Below are positions 32,901-42,477 of a stretch of DNA of 64,000 nucleotides, in pieces (within the stretch, counting starts at the first letter, position 1; each line of letters starts with the position of its first letter). The notes under the pieces were generated by a model. That model ran no database searches and was not told where the DNA came from. It saw nothing but the letters and a program-made list of their open reading frames with translations. Both the position numbers and the translations under genes were made by a program. The DNA is taken from contig NZ_OX458331.1 in assembly GCF_949769285.1 (NCBI RefSeq), positions 1,240,001 to 1,304,000 of the forward strand. Reading direction: 5' to 3'. The stretch is from Anaerococcus sp. Marseille-Q7828 (lineage in GTDB: Bacteria; Bacillota; Clostridia; Tissierellales; Peptoniphilaceae).

Positions 32901-35074
32901 GGTTTCTTACCGACTTTCTTAATGGTGGCGGTTTTGATTGGTGGTCTACTTCTTGTATTTTGTAGTGGTACTCTTTGAACAGTAGACGGACGTTCTTTTG
33001 TGATTGGACGTTGTGAAGTTCTATCTGCTGTAGTGGTTGAAGTTGCTGGCTTTTGAACGGTTTTTTCTTGAACGGTATTGCCTTGGCGTTCCACTTTTGG
33101 ACTTGAAAAATCGGACTTAACTGCTGGACGCTCTTGTTTGGCTTGTTGAGATTCCTTATATGAAGTCTGAATATTAGACTGTTTTGAGGTCTGTTCATCA
33201 TGATATTGTTCTTGTCTTGTAGTCGGTCTTTCATGAACAGAAGAAGCAGGCTGTTTTTTCTGTTTGACCTGTTCCATTTCAGAGCGACGCTTCGCAATGG
33301 TTTTTCGCCTTTGTTCCTGCTGTTCCTTGCGTCCACTGGCTCTGTCCGCTTTGGTTTGAGAAATACTACTGGTTAAATCACGGACATTCTCTTTTACTTT
33401 GGATTTTCCTTGATATACTGCATATCTTGCATTGGTCGGCAAATCTTTAACCTGTTCTTTCAAACCACTAGCAGTGTCTACCATTCTGTCTTTGGTATCA
33501 GCTACTGTACCGATGGTTTGACCGATACGTTTTCCAAGTGTTGATTTTTCCTTTCCGTCTGGTCGGGAGTGATCTGCTTGTGTCCTTGCAGAACTCCCCG
33601 AACCCGACTGTCCTTTTTTACCTGTAACAATGGCAGACCCAGCCCCTAGAGTAGTCATGGAACGTCCAAGTTTCCGCTGTAGACGGTGCATGTGAGCGTG
33701 CATAAGCATACGAGGTTTTCTCATCACACGACTTCCCACACTTTGAGAATCGTTACTCTGTAGAGAAAACATACTCATTAAATCGCCCAGCTTGAAGTAG
33801 ATTCCTGCAAAGGTCACAATCTGTAGAAAAGCAATCAAAAAGAACGGATAACCAGCCGATAAGGTATAGAGCATGGTTGAAATACTAAATGCTGTCGTAA
33901 TAATCAATGTGATTCCAGCTCGTGTCAAAATGGTATTAAAGAGCTTTGTTATGGCTCGTTTTGACATACCATCAAATGATGGAATCATGCTTAAAATAAA
34001 GCTCACAGGCAGAAACATAGCATAGATGATAAAAAGTACCTGCGAGAAAATCATGATTCCTGTTAATAGGAATACAAATATGGAAATCCCAATATTGAAG
34101 ACAAATAGGAAGAAGACTGTACCTAAACGGTTAATGGTCTTTGTAATGGTTAGATTGGTATTGCTTCTGTCTTCAATTTCTTCCGCAACAATTTTTTCTC
34201 TGTCTTCGCCATTGTTGGAATCTGGGCTGGTGGAGAGCAGGCTTTCCACACGGTCAATACCGATACTTTCAATGTCTGAACTGTTGTATTGAAGCAGTAG
34301 CCACGGTTGCTGAACCTGTATGGAAAACAGGCTATCTCTGATTAAGTCCACGCTGTCCTTGCCTTGACTATCGGAATGGGGCATGACAATCTTCGTGCCA
34401 AGTGATAAACTGGCATTACTGATGTCTGATGAAAAGTCATTGATTTTTTTAATGTAGTCGGGAGCGTAGGCAATAAAGGAAGCCGATAGGATAAACACCA
34501 GCACAAAATTCATAATGGCATGAATTGCCTTTGTGGTTTCTCTCTTTATCAGTCCCGTATAGGCAACATAAACCCCAAGAACCAAAATCAAGAGTAAGAG
34601 GAATCCAACATAGAAACCCTCTGTTGAAAATCCGTTTGCACTCACACCAGCTAAGGTCTGCATATTCTTACCAATGGAATCTGCTGTAGCGGAAATGAAG
34701 TCTAAGGAATAGGCTTCCTGTACTAAGTAACCTGTCGCATTGGAAACATACAAACTGATTGTCCAAATAAAATTGGTAATGGCATATAGTCCATACATGA
34801 CCTGTTTTCCAATCCCGTCCGACCAGTTCCACGGAAGCCAGCCCCAGCTATTATCCACATAAAAATCCAGTTGATAGTTTTCAAGTGGGTATCGGCTGTA
34901 TTCATTTGCCACATTGACCGTATCATCTACCAAGCCCGCAGCTTGAACCACCGTTCCCAGCATGGCTAAAAGAAAAATGGCAATCACAAGTGTGAAAGCC
35001 ACTGTCATTGCCACTTTACCTAGACGTTTCAGCGTCCAGTTTGATTTTATTCTGTTTACTATTGATGGTTTCAC
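32897..35074 (-). CDS. orf15: Tn916 Orf15, polytopic conjugation membrane protein (VirB6-like)
   Basis: A 725-residue protein with an N-terminal signal/anchor, a cluster of at least six further hydrophobic segments up to about residue 435, and a long hydrophilic Q/K/R/S/T-rich cytoplasmic tail. The membrane part is close to Tn916 Orf15 from memory. The tail (after about residue 450) differs and is somewhat shorter than the usual length of about 750, so this is a variant allele. It is the scaffold of the conjugation channel. Confidence 0.92.
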   Translation of the reverse strand: MKPSIVNRIKSNWTLKRLGKVAMTVAFTLVIAIFLLAMLGTVVQAAGLVDDTVNVANEYSRYPLENYQLDFYVDNSWGWLPWNWSDGIGKQVMYGLYAITNFIWTISLYVSNATGYLVQEAYSLDFISATADSIGKNMQTLAGVSANGFSTEGFYVGFLLLLILVLGVYVAYTGLIKRETTKAIHAIMNFVLVFILSASFIAYAPDYIKKINDFSSDISNASLSLGTKIVMPHSDSQGKDSVDLIRDSLFSIQVQQPWLLLQYNSSDIESIGIDRVESLLSTSPDSNNGEDREKIVAEEIEDRSNTNLTITKTINRLGTVFFLFVFNIGISIFVFLLTGIMIFSQVLFIIYAMFLPVSFILSMIPSFDGMSKRAITKLFNTILTRAGITLIITTAFSISTMLYTLSAGYPFFLIAFLQIVTFAGIYFKLGDLMSMFSLQSNDSQSVGSRVMRKPRMLMHAHMHRLQRKLGRSMTTLGAGSAIVTGKKGQSGSGSSARTQADHSRPDGKEKSTLGKRIGQTIGTVADTKDRMVDTASGLKEQVKDLPTNARYAVYQGKSKVKENVRDLTSSISQTKADRASGRKEQQEQRRKTIAKRRSEMEQVKQKKQPASSVHERPTTRQEQYHDEQTSKQSNIQTSYKESQQAKQERPAVKSDFSSPKVERQGNTVQEKTVQKPATSTTTADRTSQRPITKERPSTVQRVPLQNTRSRPPIKTATIKKVGKKP

Positions 35075-35076
35075 AT

Positions 35077-37524
35077 TTACACCTCTTTTCGCACAGGTGG
35101 TCTGGTATCAAAGGCATGGAGCAGTTCTTCAAATACAGGGTGGAACTGTATCACACCGACACGACCATATAAATCACTGATAAGGCATTGCCCGTTTTCC
35201 AAATCACGCAATCGCTTCTGATTGTTTTCGTCCTCTGGGTCTACACCAAAAAAGGCTAAGGTCTTTTTAATCTCGTTAAGGTCAGTGGAACGAAATGCAA
35301 ATTTTAAGCCGAGGTTATTTTTCAGTTTTTCATCTAAGAGGTCGTCTGTATTTTGGGTCACGAAATATACCCCAGCGTTCATAGCACGACCAGCCCGAAC
35401 CAGCTTCATAGATAGTGTTTTTCCTTGTGCTACCTGTAAAAAGCTCCATGCTTCGTCTAAATCTACAATCTTGAAAATGCTTCGGTCTGTATGGATAAAG
35501 TCTAAAGCAAAGGTACTAATGACAATCAGCATAGCAACGGATAAAAGCTCCATAGTGGTATATTCCTCAAAGGAAGTTTCCTTGTCGGGAAGTACCAAGT
35601 CCGCAACCTGTATAATGTTCAGTTGTTTTTCTAAGCTGATAGACTGCTCCACATAACCATTACTGAATAATAAATGTGCAAAGTCATAGTCTGTAAAACT
35701 TTCGATATGGTCGGCTATACTGGTACTTAGTGGCGTATTCTCAACCCGTAATTCCTCAATCACTTTCATCAACCCTCGTACTTCACTATTGGTTACTGCA
35801 CGAATGGCTTTTCTAAGGATTGGGAAGCGTTCCCCATCACGAGAGGAAATCCCCGTAAGGAATGTCAGAATATCAATAGCCAGTGATTCAGAATCTTTGG
35901 GATTTTTCATAATCACATAAGGGTCAAGTAAGCCTTTGTTTTTCTCATCAGAAGTCAGAGTGACGATATTGATTTCATGGGAAATCTCTGGCAAGGTTTC
36001 TTTCCATCTGCCACGTTCTGCTTTTGGGTCTACAATCACTGCTTGTGCCCCATAAAGCACCGCATAATAGACGATAAGGTTATTCGCAAAGGATTTACCA
36101 CCACCCAGCGAACCAACAAAAGCCGACGCTAACGCATTGGTTACTGAACCCTTAACCCCTTGACTGGCAAGAGCAGGTTTCAGATAGACATTGCGTCCAG
36201 TATCTAAGCTGTAGCCAACATAAATCCCCTCATTTTCCCCCAGCATTTGAGTAGCACCAAAACCTAAACCAGCGAGGAAATCAGAGGTCACGTATTGAAT
36301 ATAATCATTCATATAACGCTTGCTGGCAGGTAAAAATTCTTCATGTAAGCCGAGCATATCCCCAAATGGTCGTACCAGTTTTACGCTTAAATCGTCATAA
36401 AAATCTTTCACTTCATTACAACGACGTTTGAGTTCGTCAAGATCATTTGCTGATACCCTTACCACATAAGACAGCTTGTACATAGATTCCTTGCTTTGGT
36501 CTAAATTGGTTTCCAGCTCATTCACACTTTCCAGAGCTTCCGCCACATTGGAGCTGGTTTCATTATCACTTTGCCAAGCGTGGTTATCCAAGTCTTTCAG
36601 TTCTTTCTTTTTATTGCGGACAGTAGATAGGGCTTTACGATTCGCTACAATTTCCACATTCATTGACGTATCAATCGGGAATGTAAATTGCTGTTGCTGG
36701 TAGTAGAAGATTTCAGAGGACGGGAAGTCCAGTTCTCCGACAATGCTGTTAATGGTAAAGTAAGCTACATAGACGGTTTCATCTTCCTGCTGGATTTTCA
36801 AATATCGCTGTTTTTCTTCCACCAAACAGCGAGTAGGCTTAATCAAGTCATAGTATTTAATCAGCGTTTCATTATCCAGCTTTTTCTTTGATAGATGGTA
36901 CTCATACTCTTCATAGGCAGTGCCTGTCTGTCCGTAAAGGTGTTCAATCAGATAGCCGAAGTCGTCCTTATCTAACCTGCGGATTTTGAAACGACGAGAG
37001 ATTTTATTTTCTAAGAGCTTTTCCATCTTCTGAAAACGCAGGATTTCATCATTACTCATACTAACAAAATCGCCCATCAGCTTATGGTTCACATCATAGA
37101 CAAAATCAGACAAAGCATTTTTTGCTTCAACGGTAAGACTTTTCATAGAAAACTCCTGATCGTTGAGAAGCAACTTAAAGCCGATAAAGAAACGGTAGTT
37201 CACTTGATTTTCGCCAATCATGGATATTAAAGCGTCTGTCTGTTGGTCGATTTTGTCATAGGCAACCGCTTTGAGCTTGCCAGTGACTTCATTTTTGGAA
37301 CGCTCTTGTGCAGAACGTATGCTGGATTCTGTACTGATTTGTAAAGCATGAATTTTGCCATCACGATTTTGTGCGATAAGCTGTCTGAAAGAATCATGCA
37401 CTTGTATTTTCTGTTCTGGACTTAGAAATGAGTAATTGTAAGGAACAAGCTCATAGTAAGCATAACATTCCCCGTCTTTATTCCAGACGAGATTGTTTTC
37501 AATGTATTTAATTGGATATGCCAT
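35077..37524 (-). CDS. orf16: Tn916 Orf16, VirB4-like conjugation ATPase
   Basis: An 815-residue ATPase. The N-terminal part starts AYPIKYIENNLVWNKDGECY. The P-loop is in FVGSLGGGKSFANN. Walker B is IVDLDEAWSFLQ, followed by VTQNTDDLL. It energises the mating pore at the membrane. The start at 37524 (AGGAGTGAATTTT) is preferred over an upstream one 17 codons away, and overlaps orf17 by 17 bases. Confidence 0.95.
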   Translation of the reverse strand: MAYPIKYIENNLVWNKDGECYAYYELVPYNYSFLSPEQKIQVHDSFRQLIAQNRDGKIHALQISTESSIRSAQERSKNEVTGKLKAVAYDKIDQQTDALISMIGENQVNYRFFIGFKLLLNDQEFSMKSLTVEAKNALSDFVYDVNHKLMGDFVSMSNDEILRFQKMEKLLENKISRRFKIRRLDKDDFGYLIEHLYGQTGTAYEEYEYHLSKKKLDNETLIKYYDLIKPTRCLVEEKQRYLKIQQEDETVYVAYFTINSIVGELDFPSSEIFYYQQQQFTFPIDTSMNVEIVANRKALSTVRNKKKELKDLDNHAWQSDNETSSNVAEALESVNELETNLDQSKESMYKLSYVVRVSANDLDELKRRCNEVKDFYDDLSVKLVRPFGDMLGLHEEFLPASKRYMNDYIQYVTSDFLAGLGFGATQMLGENEGIYVGYSLDTGRNVYLKPALASQGVKGSVTNALASAFVGSLGGGKSFANNLIVYYAVLYGAQAVIVDPKAERGRWKETLPEISHEINIVTLTSDEKNKGLLDPYVIMKNPKDSESLAIDILTFLTGISSRDGERFPILRKAIRAVTNSEVRGLMKVIEELRVENTPLSTSIADHIESFTDYDFAHLLFSNGYVEQSISLEKQLNIIQVADLVLPDKETSFEEYTTMELLSVAMLIVISTFALDFIHTDRSIFKIVDLDEAWSFLQVAQGKTLSMKLVRAGRAMNAGVYFVTQNTDDLLDEKLKNNLGLKFAFRSTDLNEIKKTLAFFGVDPEDENNQKRLRDLENGQCLISDLYGRVGVIQFHPVFEELLHAFDTRPPVRKEV

Positions 37525-37900
37525 AAAATTCACTCCTAACTGCTGTAATGGCTTCTTGTGGCTGGTTTCTGCCAAGCGTTACTTTTTTTCCTGCATAGGT
37601 CAGCTTTGGTCGCAGTGCATAAGCAATGACAGACTTCAAAAATCCATAAGGCTTTTTACCATCAAAAGTTTTTGTAGACATAAACCATGTGAAAGCCACA
37701 GGAATCCCAAAGTATTTGAGAAATGCTCCCTCTATCATGGAAAGAGGGGGCAAGTTGCCAAGTATCATCACTGCAAAGAGTGACACGACAAACCATGTCA
37801 TTTGCGTAAAGGTTATGGGAAACGGAAGTCTAAAATCATTGATAGAATACAGTACCTTTTCCACAGACCAGATACTGGTATAGCTTCGTATTTTCTTCAT
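37508..37900 (-). CDS. orf17: Tn916 Orf17, TcpE-like conjugation membrane protein
   Basis: It starts MKKIRSYTSIWSVEKVLYSI and has two transmembrane segments (MTWFVVSLFAVMIL and FLKYFGIPVAFTWFM). The start at 37900 follows GAAAGGATTGATTAC. The longer frame to 38014 runs into orf18 and has no ribosome binding site. This is a membrane component of the conjugation apparatus. Confidence 0.9.
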   Translation of the reverse strand: MKKIRSYTSIWSVEKVLYSINDFRLPFPITFTQMTWFVVSLFAVMILGNLPPLSMIEGAFLKYFGIPVAFTWFMSTKTFDGKKPYGFLKSVIAYALRPKLTYAGKKVTLGRNQPQEAITAVRSEFYGISN

Positions 37901-37988
37901 GTAATCAATCCTTTCATAAAAAATAGGGGTAGCTGATTGAGCCACCCCGTAAAATAGAAAATCTGCCAGTAGTAATGTACCGACAGAT

Positions 37989-38486
37989 TTAATAGACGAT
38001 TTCAAAAATCCCATGATTGGTTGAGATAAACGTTCCTGAAAGGTCTAAATCCCGACCATAGGCTTGATAATCAATATAGTTTTGAAGACTAGCTGGTACT
38101 TCGCCTAAAGCACCCGTTTCTTCAATGTAGTAGCGTGCCACGTCATACATATCATCACAATCGGAATGAATGATAATATCCTCTTGATGTTCGCTTAGTT
38201 CTTCAATGCTTGAAAAATGAGTGAGCAGAGCAGATAGCTCCGATTGTAATTCTTCGGGTAATTCCGATACCATTTCCCATAGTCGATTGAGTTCGCCAAT
38301 GGAAGTGTATTCGTCAACCGTAAAGGGTAACTCGTAGTCATGAATGGCGTATTCCTCATATTCATCATTCAAGCCGATTTTCTCTTTGACTTCCTCAAAG
38401 TCAATGGGAAAGGTAAACCACGCACCGACCAATTCGCCCTCATTGTATTTGCCTAAATTCGCAATATAGACTTGCATATCGTCCAT
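37989..38486 (-). CDS. ardA: Tn916 Orf18, ArdA antirestriction protein
   Basis: A 165-residue, strongly acidic protein (MQVYIANLGKYNEGELVGAW, EKIGLNDEYEEYAIHDYELP). ArdA mimics the shape and charge of B-form DNA and blocks type I restriction enzymes when the element enters a new cell. AAAGGACGTGAATAT precedes the start. It has the full family length. Confidence 0.96.
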   Translation of the reverse strand: MDDMQVYIANLGKYNEGELVGAWFTFPIDFEEVKEKIGLNDEYEEYAIHDYELPFTVDEYTSIGELNRLWEMVSELPEELQSELSALLTHFSSIEELSEHQEDIIIHSDCDDMYDVARYYIEETGALGEVPASLQNYIDYQAYGRDLDLSGTFISTNHGIFEIVY

Positions 38487-38602
38487 ATATTCACGTCCTT
38501 TCTTTGTAGAGATTCAAAAATCCCTACCGCACTTCGTTTGGTGTACCATTCCTTTGCGGAACATAAGAAAACCACTTATATTCCACAAAAGAACGGTTTT
38601 AT

Positions 38603-38824
38603 TTAAGCACCAATAATGCGATTGAATAGCTCTAGTAAAATGTCTTTTACTCCAGCAGCGTTGAAGACTAAGCCAACCGCAATAATCGCAATAATTAAAA
38701 AGCCAATCAGTTTGCTAAACTCACGCTTGAAGCCAAGATACAAGCCAATCACAACGATTGCTAAAAGCACCAGTGATTGAGCGTTTGATAGAAACCAGTT
38801 ATAAAGGTTTTGTCCAAAATTCAT
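38603..38824 (-). CDS. orf19: Tn916 Orf19, small membrane protein
   Basis: A 73-residue protein with two transmembrane segments (LVLLAIVVIGLYLGF and LIGFLIIAIIAVGLVFNAAG). Size and position are those of Orf19, a component of the membrane channel complex. Confidence 0.9.
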   Translation of the reverse strand: MNFGQNLYNWFLSNAQSLVLLAIVVIGLYLGFKREFSKLIGFLIIAIIAVGLVFNAAGVKDILLELFNRIIGA

Positions 38825-38866
38825 AAAAATGTTCTCCTCTCTATATTCAATGAATTTGTATTTGAG

Positions 38867-40072
38867 TTATTTTTTTGTTGTTATCACGTCCTGTTCTTTT
38901 ACTGACTGTTGCTTCAAAATCTGCTTGTGTCGGTCTGTCAGTTTCGCATGGTCGAGAATGTCTTTTACAACCTGCGTCTGGTTGATTTCATCAAGTTTAA
39001 TCGCAACCTTTAAGGTCGGGGCAACTTGATGAGATAGCCAGTTCAGCGTCCTTTGGAAGGAGTAAGGCTCTGGTTTTGTGGTTAGTTTTAATCGTTCACG
39101 ATTGTTCCCAATAAACCAAGCCCATTCTTCATTCAGTTTCCAATCAGAACGAGGTTTGGAATCGTCTTTATCTACAAAACGGATATACCGATTGATAATT
39201 TTAAAGGCGGTATGCTCTGGATTGTCATAGACGAGTAAATCACGGACTGCATAATAGGCACGCTCATTTTTCAATCGAATCTAAAAACGGTTTTTTACTA
39301 CTGCGTCTTCAATGGGAATATCATTTTTCTTGTACTGCTCGTAGTCCTTTTCATAGATACAGAAATAAACTTCACTTTGTAATGAACCGATATAGAGGGT
39401 GTTTCCCATACATTCCTTTTCCTCTTTGCGTACCAGTTCGCCACTGCGATAGCTTTTAAAACTGCGGAAGACGGAGATACATTCTTCCTGTTGGCACTTT
39501 TCAGTGAGTACAGGGATATTTAAAATCCCTGTCTTATCGTTAATGGCAAGGTCAAGGCGTTTCATCACACCGCCAGCCACCAAAACGTCCATAAAGAACT
39601 CATACCAGCTTCTTTGTTGTGCCAGAAGATAGCTTTCAAATTGTCTGCACCCACGACCTTTCAATTCCACCAGAACTCCTTTGTCCAGTTCATGGGAGCA
39701 AAGGACGAATATGTCGCCTAAAGCATAATGCTCTGAATAAGAATAGAAACCATAGTCCTCATGAAGAAAATAGGACAGTTTCAGTTGTAAGATGTTTTCG
39801 ACCACCTGCTGTACGTCTGTTGTCGGAAAGCGAATTCTTACATAATCAAACAGCATTTCAAGGGGAGCGTCGGGATTGAAGCGTTCCAGAGCTTCCCAAA
39901 GGGACTGCTGTAAATCCTCTGATGGCTTGACTTTTCCTGTTTCAATATCGCTTAGATACTGCCTTGTAATACCAGTCGCAACAGCTAAACGGTTTTGAGA
40001 TAGTCCATAAGCCAAGCGTTTTTCTTTTAAATGCTGTAACCAAGTTTGTTCATTCAGTAAAAATCCCTCCAA
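38867..40072 (-). pseudogene. orf20: Tn916 Orf20 (MobT-type relaxase) with an in-frame amber codon
   Basis: A 402-codon frame is interrupted once. The first part has an N-terminal XRE helix-turn-helix (RLAYGLSQNRLAVATGITRQ) and the Rep_trans-like catalytic region (GDIFVLCSHELDKGVLVELK), and ends VVKNRF at 39284. TAG at 39281-39283 then replaces the usual Glu codon, and IRLKNERAYYAVRDLLVYDN continues in frame to 38867. The C-terminal 137 residues are thus lost unless the stop is suppressed. Orf20 nicks the Tn916 origin, so self-transfer is probably impaired. The start is a TTG at 40072 or a nearby codon behind GGAGGG. Confidence 0.9.
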
Positions 40073-40149
40073 TCAAAAAGGCGTATGTCAACTTTTAAAG
40101 CCCATTTGACATACGCTGAAATTTTGTAAATCCCTTGTAACCAAAGGAT

Positions 40150-40245
40150 TTTCTAATGTTTTTTTGACTGTTTCCTGTCGATTTGTACCCCCCTGTTAGA
40201 TACGGGGGGTTAAGTGCTGGCGTGGCTATTGCCACACCAGCCAGC
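40150..40245 (-). other. oriT: Tn916 origin of transfer (oriT)
   Basis: It lies between orf20 and orf21. ACCCCCC (40187-40193) faces GGGGGGT (40204-40210). GCTGG-GTGGC faces GCCAC-CCAGC (about 40215-40240). The TTTGACTGTTTCCTGTCGAT side matches my memory of the Tn916 oriT. Confidence 0.85.
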
Positions 40246-40249
40246 AAGA

Positions 40250-41635
40250 TCAGTCCACACCTGCGACTTCCGCTTCGCACGTCGCCTGCGTGGACTGTCT
40301 GCTGTTGGATAACTTTTTAATTTCCTCCAAGAAATCATATCCTTTTGGTACAAGGGGAGTATAAAACTCTGATATGACACTTGTTCCTACATCAACATAG
40401 CCACGACCTTTGATTCGCTTTAAGAAGAAATCCTTTTGTACGTCACTGCCAAACATCATGCCATAGCCCATTTCAGACATACGACCTAAAGCCACTCTGA
40501 AATTAAACTGATCACGGATTCCGTCGCCTAAATATTTTGCGTCTGGACGTTGACAAGCCAGTATTAGAAAGAAGCCAGCTTGACGACCTAACATGACAAT
40601 CTGTTTCAGCTTATTCATAACTGCGGTGTTTTCTTTTGTTCCCAGCATTTCCATGAAAGCGACGTATTCATCAAAGATTAAGAAGTGTGCCGGGAGACCT
40701 AAGTAAGCATAATTTTTGCCAGTCTTATAGTTCTTCATCTGCTTCATTTCCTCACTACGTTTCATCATTTCTTCATAGAATGTTTCAATGCAAGAAAGCA
40801 AGTCTTCTTTTCTATAGTAGACATTTGCCATCACAGAACCTAAGTCCGCAAGATCAGCATTTTTCGGGTCAAGAATATACAGTTTTGAATCTGTATGAAG
40901 CAAGGCTTCAATCAGTGTCAGTATAAAGTAAGTTTTACCGCCACCTGTACCACCAGCAATCAACATATGAGGGAGCTTATCATATTCCCACCATACGTTT
41001 TTCATTAAGCGAAGTTTACCATCTTTAGCTTCTACTTCATCAATAGAAATACGACTGGCTATGGTGTCATAGAGCAAAGTATATTCCACATAGGAATCCT
41101 TTAACTCTTTATCCGTCAGCTCACAGTACAAGCCACTCTCTAATTTCTTTTCCAAGTGTAAGAGTTGGTCTTGATATTTTCCCAGCGTGATTTCCACCCG
41201 TATCTGTATCAAGCCATTTTTAAGTCGATAATACATTTTAGGGAAGTAGGTTATCTTTTCCTTTGTACGACCAGCACTATCTTTAAAGAAACCCTCTGTT
41301 TTGACCTGTTCAGATTCATACCACTTGTTTTCAAGTATCATCTTTGCCAGTTTTTGACGGTGGTAAAGTTGTTTAACCGTATCATAGCGAACCCGTTTGA
41401 ATACAAACGCTACCAGCAAGCAGATAAGAATTGCGACACTGAAACTGATAATTAAATAGGGAATGTCAATCTTATCTGCTTGTGATAGGTTAAAATCCTG
41501 CCAGTTGATCTGCTGGATTGTCTTCACATGAAACAGTCCGACAACCAGCAGGAAAACAGGCAGGAGTGACGCTATCGTAAAATGAAAGACTAAATCTTTA
41601 CCAGATGGGCGAATCCTTTTACCACGCTGTTTCAT
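40250..41635 (-). CDS. orf21: Tn916 Orf21, FtsK/TcpA-like coupling protein
   Basis: A 461-residue protein with two N-terminal transmembrane segments and an FtsK/SpoIIIE ATPase core: Walker A LIAGGTGGGKTYFI, Walker B HFLIFDEYVAF and ILACQRPDAKYL. It brings the relaxase-DNA complex to the channel and pumps DNA. It looks intact, so it could serve other relaxases, including those of the two IMEs. Confidence 0.95.
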   Translation of the reverse strand: MKQRGKRIRPSGKDLVFHFTIASLLPVFLLVVGLFHVKTIQQINWQDFNLSQADKIDIPYLIISFSVAILICLLVAFVFKRVRYDTVKQLYHRQKLAKMILENKWYESEQVKTEGFFKDSAGRTKEKITYFPKMYYRLKNGLIQIRVEITLGKYQDQLLHLEKKLESGLYCELTDKELKDSYVEYTLLYDTIASRISIDEVEAKDGKLRLMKNVWWEYDKLPHMLIAGGTGGGKTYFILTLIEALLHTDSKLYILDPKNADLADLGSVMANVYYRKEDLLSCIETFYEEMMKRSEEMKQMKNYKTGKNYAYLGLPAHFLIFDEYVAFMEMLGTKENTAVMNKLKQIVMLGRQAGFFLILACQRPDAKYLGDGIRDQFNFRVALGRMSEMGYGMMFGSDVQKDFFLKRIKGRGYVDVGTSVISEFYTPLVPKGYDFLEEIKKLSNSRQSTQATCEAEVAGVD

Positions 41636-41663
41636 GCGAAAAAGTCTCCTTTCTACCTAGCGA

Positions 41664-42050
41664 CTATTTGTCTTGTGTCGGTTCTTTCTTTGCTTGTGGT
41701 TGAGCTTTGAATGAACTAGAATCCTTTGTCAGCACAATATCGTCTGCCTTGATATACCAGTCAACATCTGCTCCTTGATAGGTGGCAGTAGCAACGGTGT
41801 CCGCAATGGGATTGATAAGTTCCACCCGTGCGTTATAATCAAACTCTTTCAAAGGCACGCTGGCAGGAATACTTACTTGAATCATGCGTCCTTGTCCTTT
41901 GGATTTTAAGTCATAGGTACGTTCCTTGATTTCATCTGAAACCGACCCGTCTTCATTTTGGATTCTCACTTCACGACGTAGAGCAGAGAATTTCAATTCT
42001 CCAAAAGTCGTGTCTTTATCTAATACAATGCCATTTGCTAATCTCATCAT
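41664..42050 (-). CDS. orf22: Tn916 Orf22, YdcP-family protein
   Basis: A 128-residue protein (MRLANGIVLDKDTTFGELKF) of the family found at the head of Tn916 and ICEBs1 transfer operons. It is probably an OB-fold-like accessory protein of transfer or rolling-circle replication. It pairs with the related orf23 upstream. Confidence 0.9.
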   Translation of the reverse strand: MMRLANGIVLDKDTTFGELKFSALRREVRIQNEDGSVSDEIKERTYDLKSKGQGRMIQVSIPASVPLKEFDYNARVELINPIADTVATATYQGADVDWYIKADDIVLTKDSSSFKAQPQAKKEPTQDK

Positions 42051-42065
42051 TTTTCCTCTCTTTCT

Positions 42066-42380
42066 TTATTCTTTTATCATGTCGTCAGCATGTAAAAGGT
42101 AATTTGTAAAACCACGAGTGCCGATTTTGTAGCCCTCTGCGGTAATACGTGGATTGACTAACTTCACACGTTCCTCAAAGCCGAAATGTTTTTCGCCAGC
42201 TTCAGCAGGAAGCACCACCACAATATCATCTGCTCTTTGAACATCAGAATAGAGATTATAGCTTCTTGATAAGACAGTTAGCCGTCCGTTGATTCTTCGC
42301 TGAACGACTTTATCCTCGCCAGCAAATTCTAAATTGCCGAATGTTTTTTCCATGTTGGGAATCACAAATTTAAGTTCCAT
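42066..42380 (-). CDS. orf23: Tn916 Orf23, YdcP-family protein
   Basis: A 104-residue protein (MELKFVIPNMEKTFGNLEFA) related to Orf22 and of the normal length. It is the first full-size gene of the transfer operon. GAAAGGATAGG lies upstream. Confidence 0.92.
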   Translation of the reverse strand: MELKFVIPNMEKTFGNLEFAGEDKVVQRRINGRLTVLSRSYNLYSDVQRADDIVVVLPAEAGEKHFGFEERVKLVNPRITAEGYKIGTRGFTNYLLHADDMIKE

Positions 42381-42402
42381 ATTTTTACCTATCCTTTCTT
42401 TT

Positions 42403-42477
42403 TTATTGGCTGAATGAATGTTTGATGGTCTTAAAGAGTGGGGAACGACCTTTTGATTCTTGATTTTTTGTTTTCAT
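42403..42477 (-). CDS. orf24: Tn916 Orf24, short leader ORF of the transfer operon
   Basis: A 24-residue peptide, MKTKNQESKGRSPLFKTIKH followed by SFSQ, with GAAAGGAAGTGAACTT upstream. Known from Tn916; the function is unclear. Confidence 0.75.
   Translation of the reverse strand: MKTKNQESKGRSPLFKTIKHSFSQ

Noticed and set aside
37901..38014. N-terminal extension of orf17
   Set aside because: It has no ribosome binding site and overlaps the 3' end of ardA; the shorter start has a good site.
38867..39274. Separate 135-codon gene downstream of the orf20 amber codon
   Set aside because: It reads on in the frame of orf20 and matches the orf20 C-terminus, so it is the severed end of that gene and not an independent gene.
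39281..39283. Amber codon recoding (suppression or pyrrolysine) in orf20
   Set aside because: No supporting signal such as a PYLIS element or tRNA is visible, and TAG is used as an ordinary stop elsewhere, so a nonsense mutation is the simpler reading.
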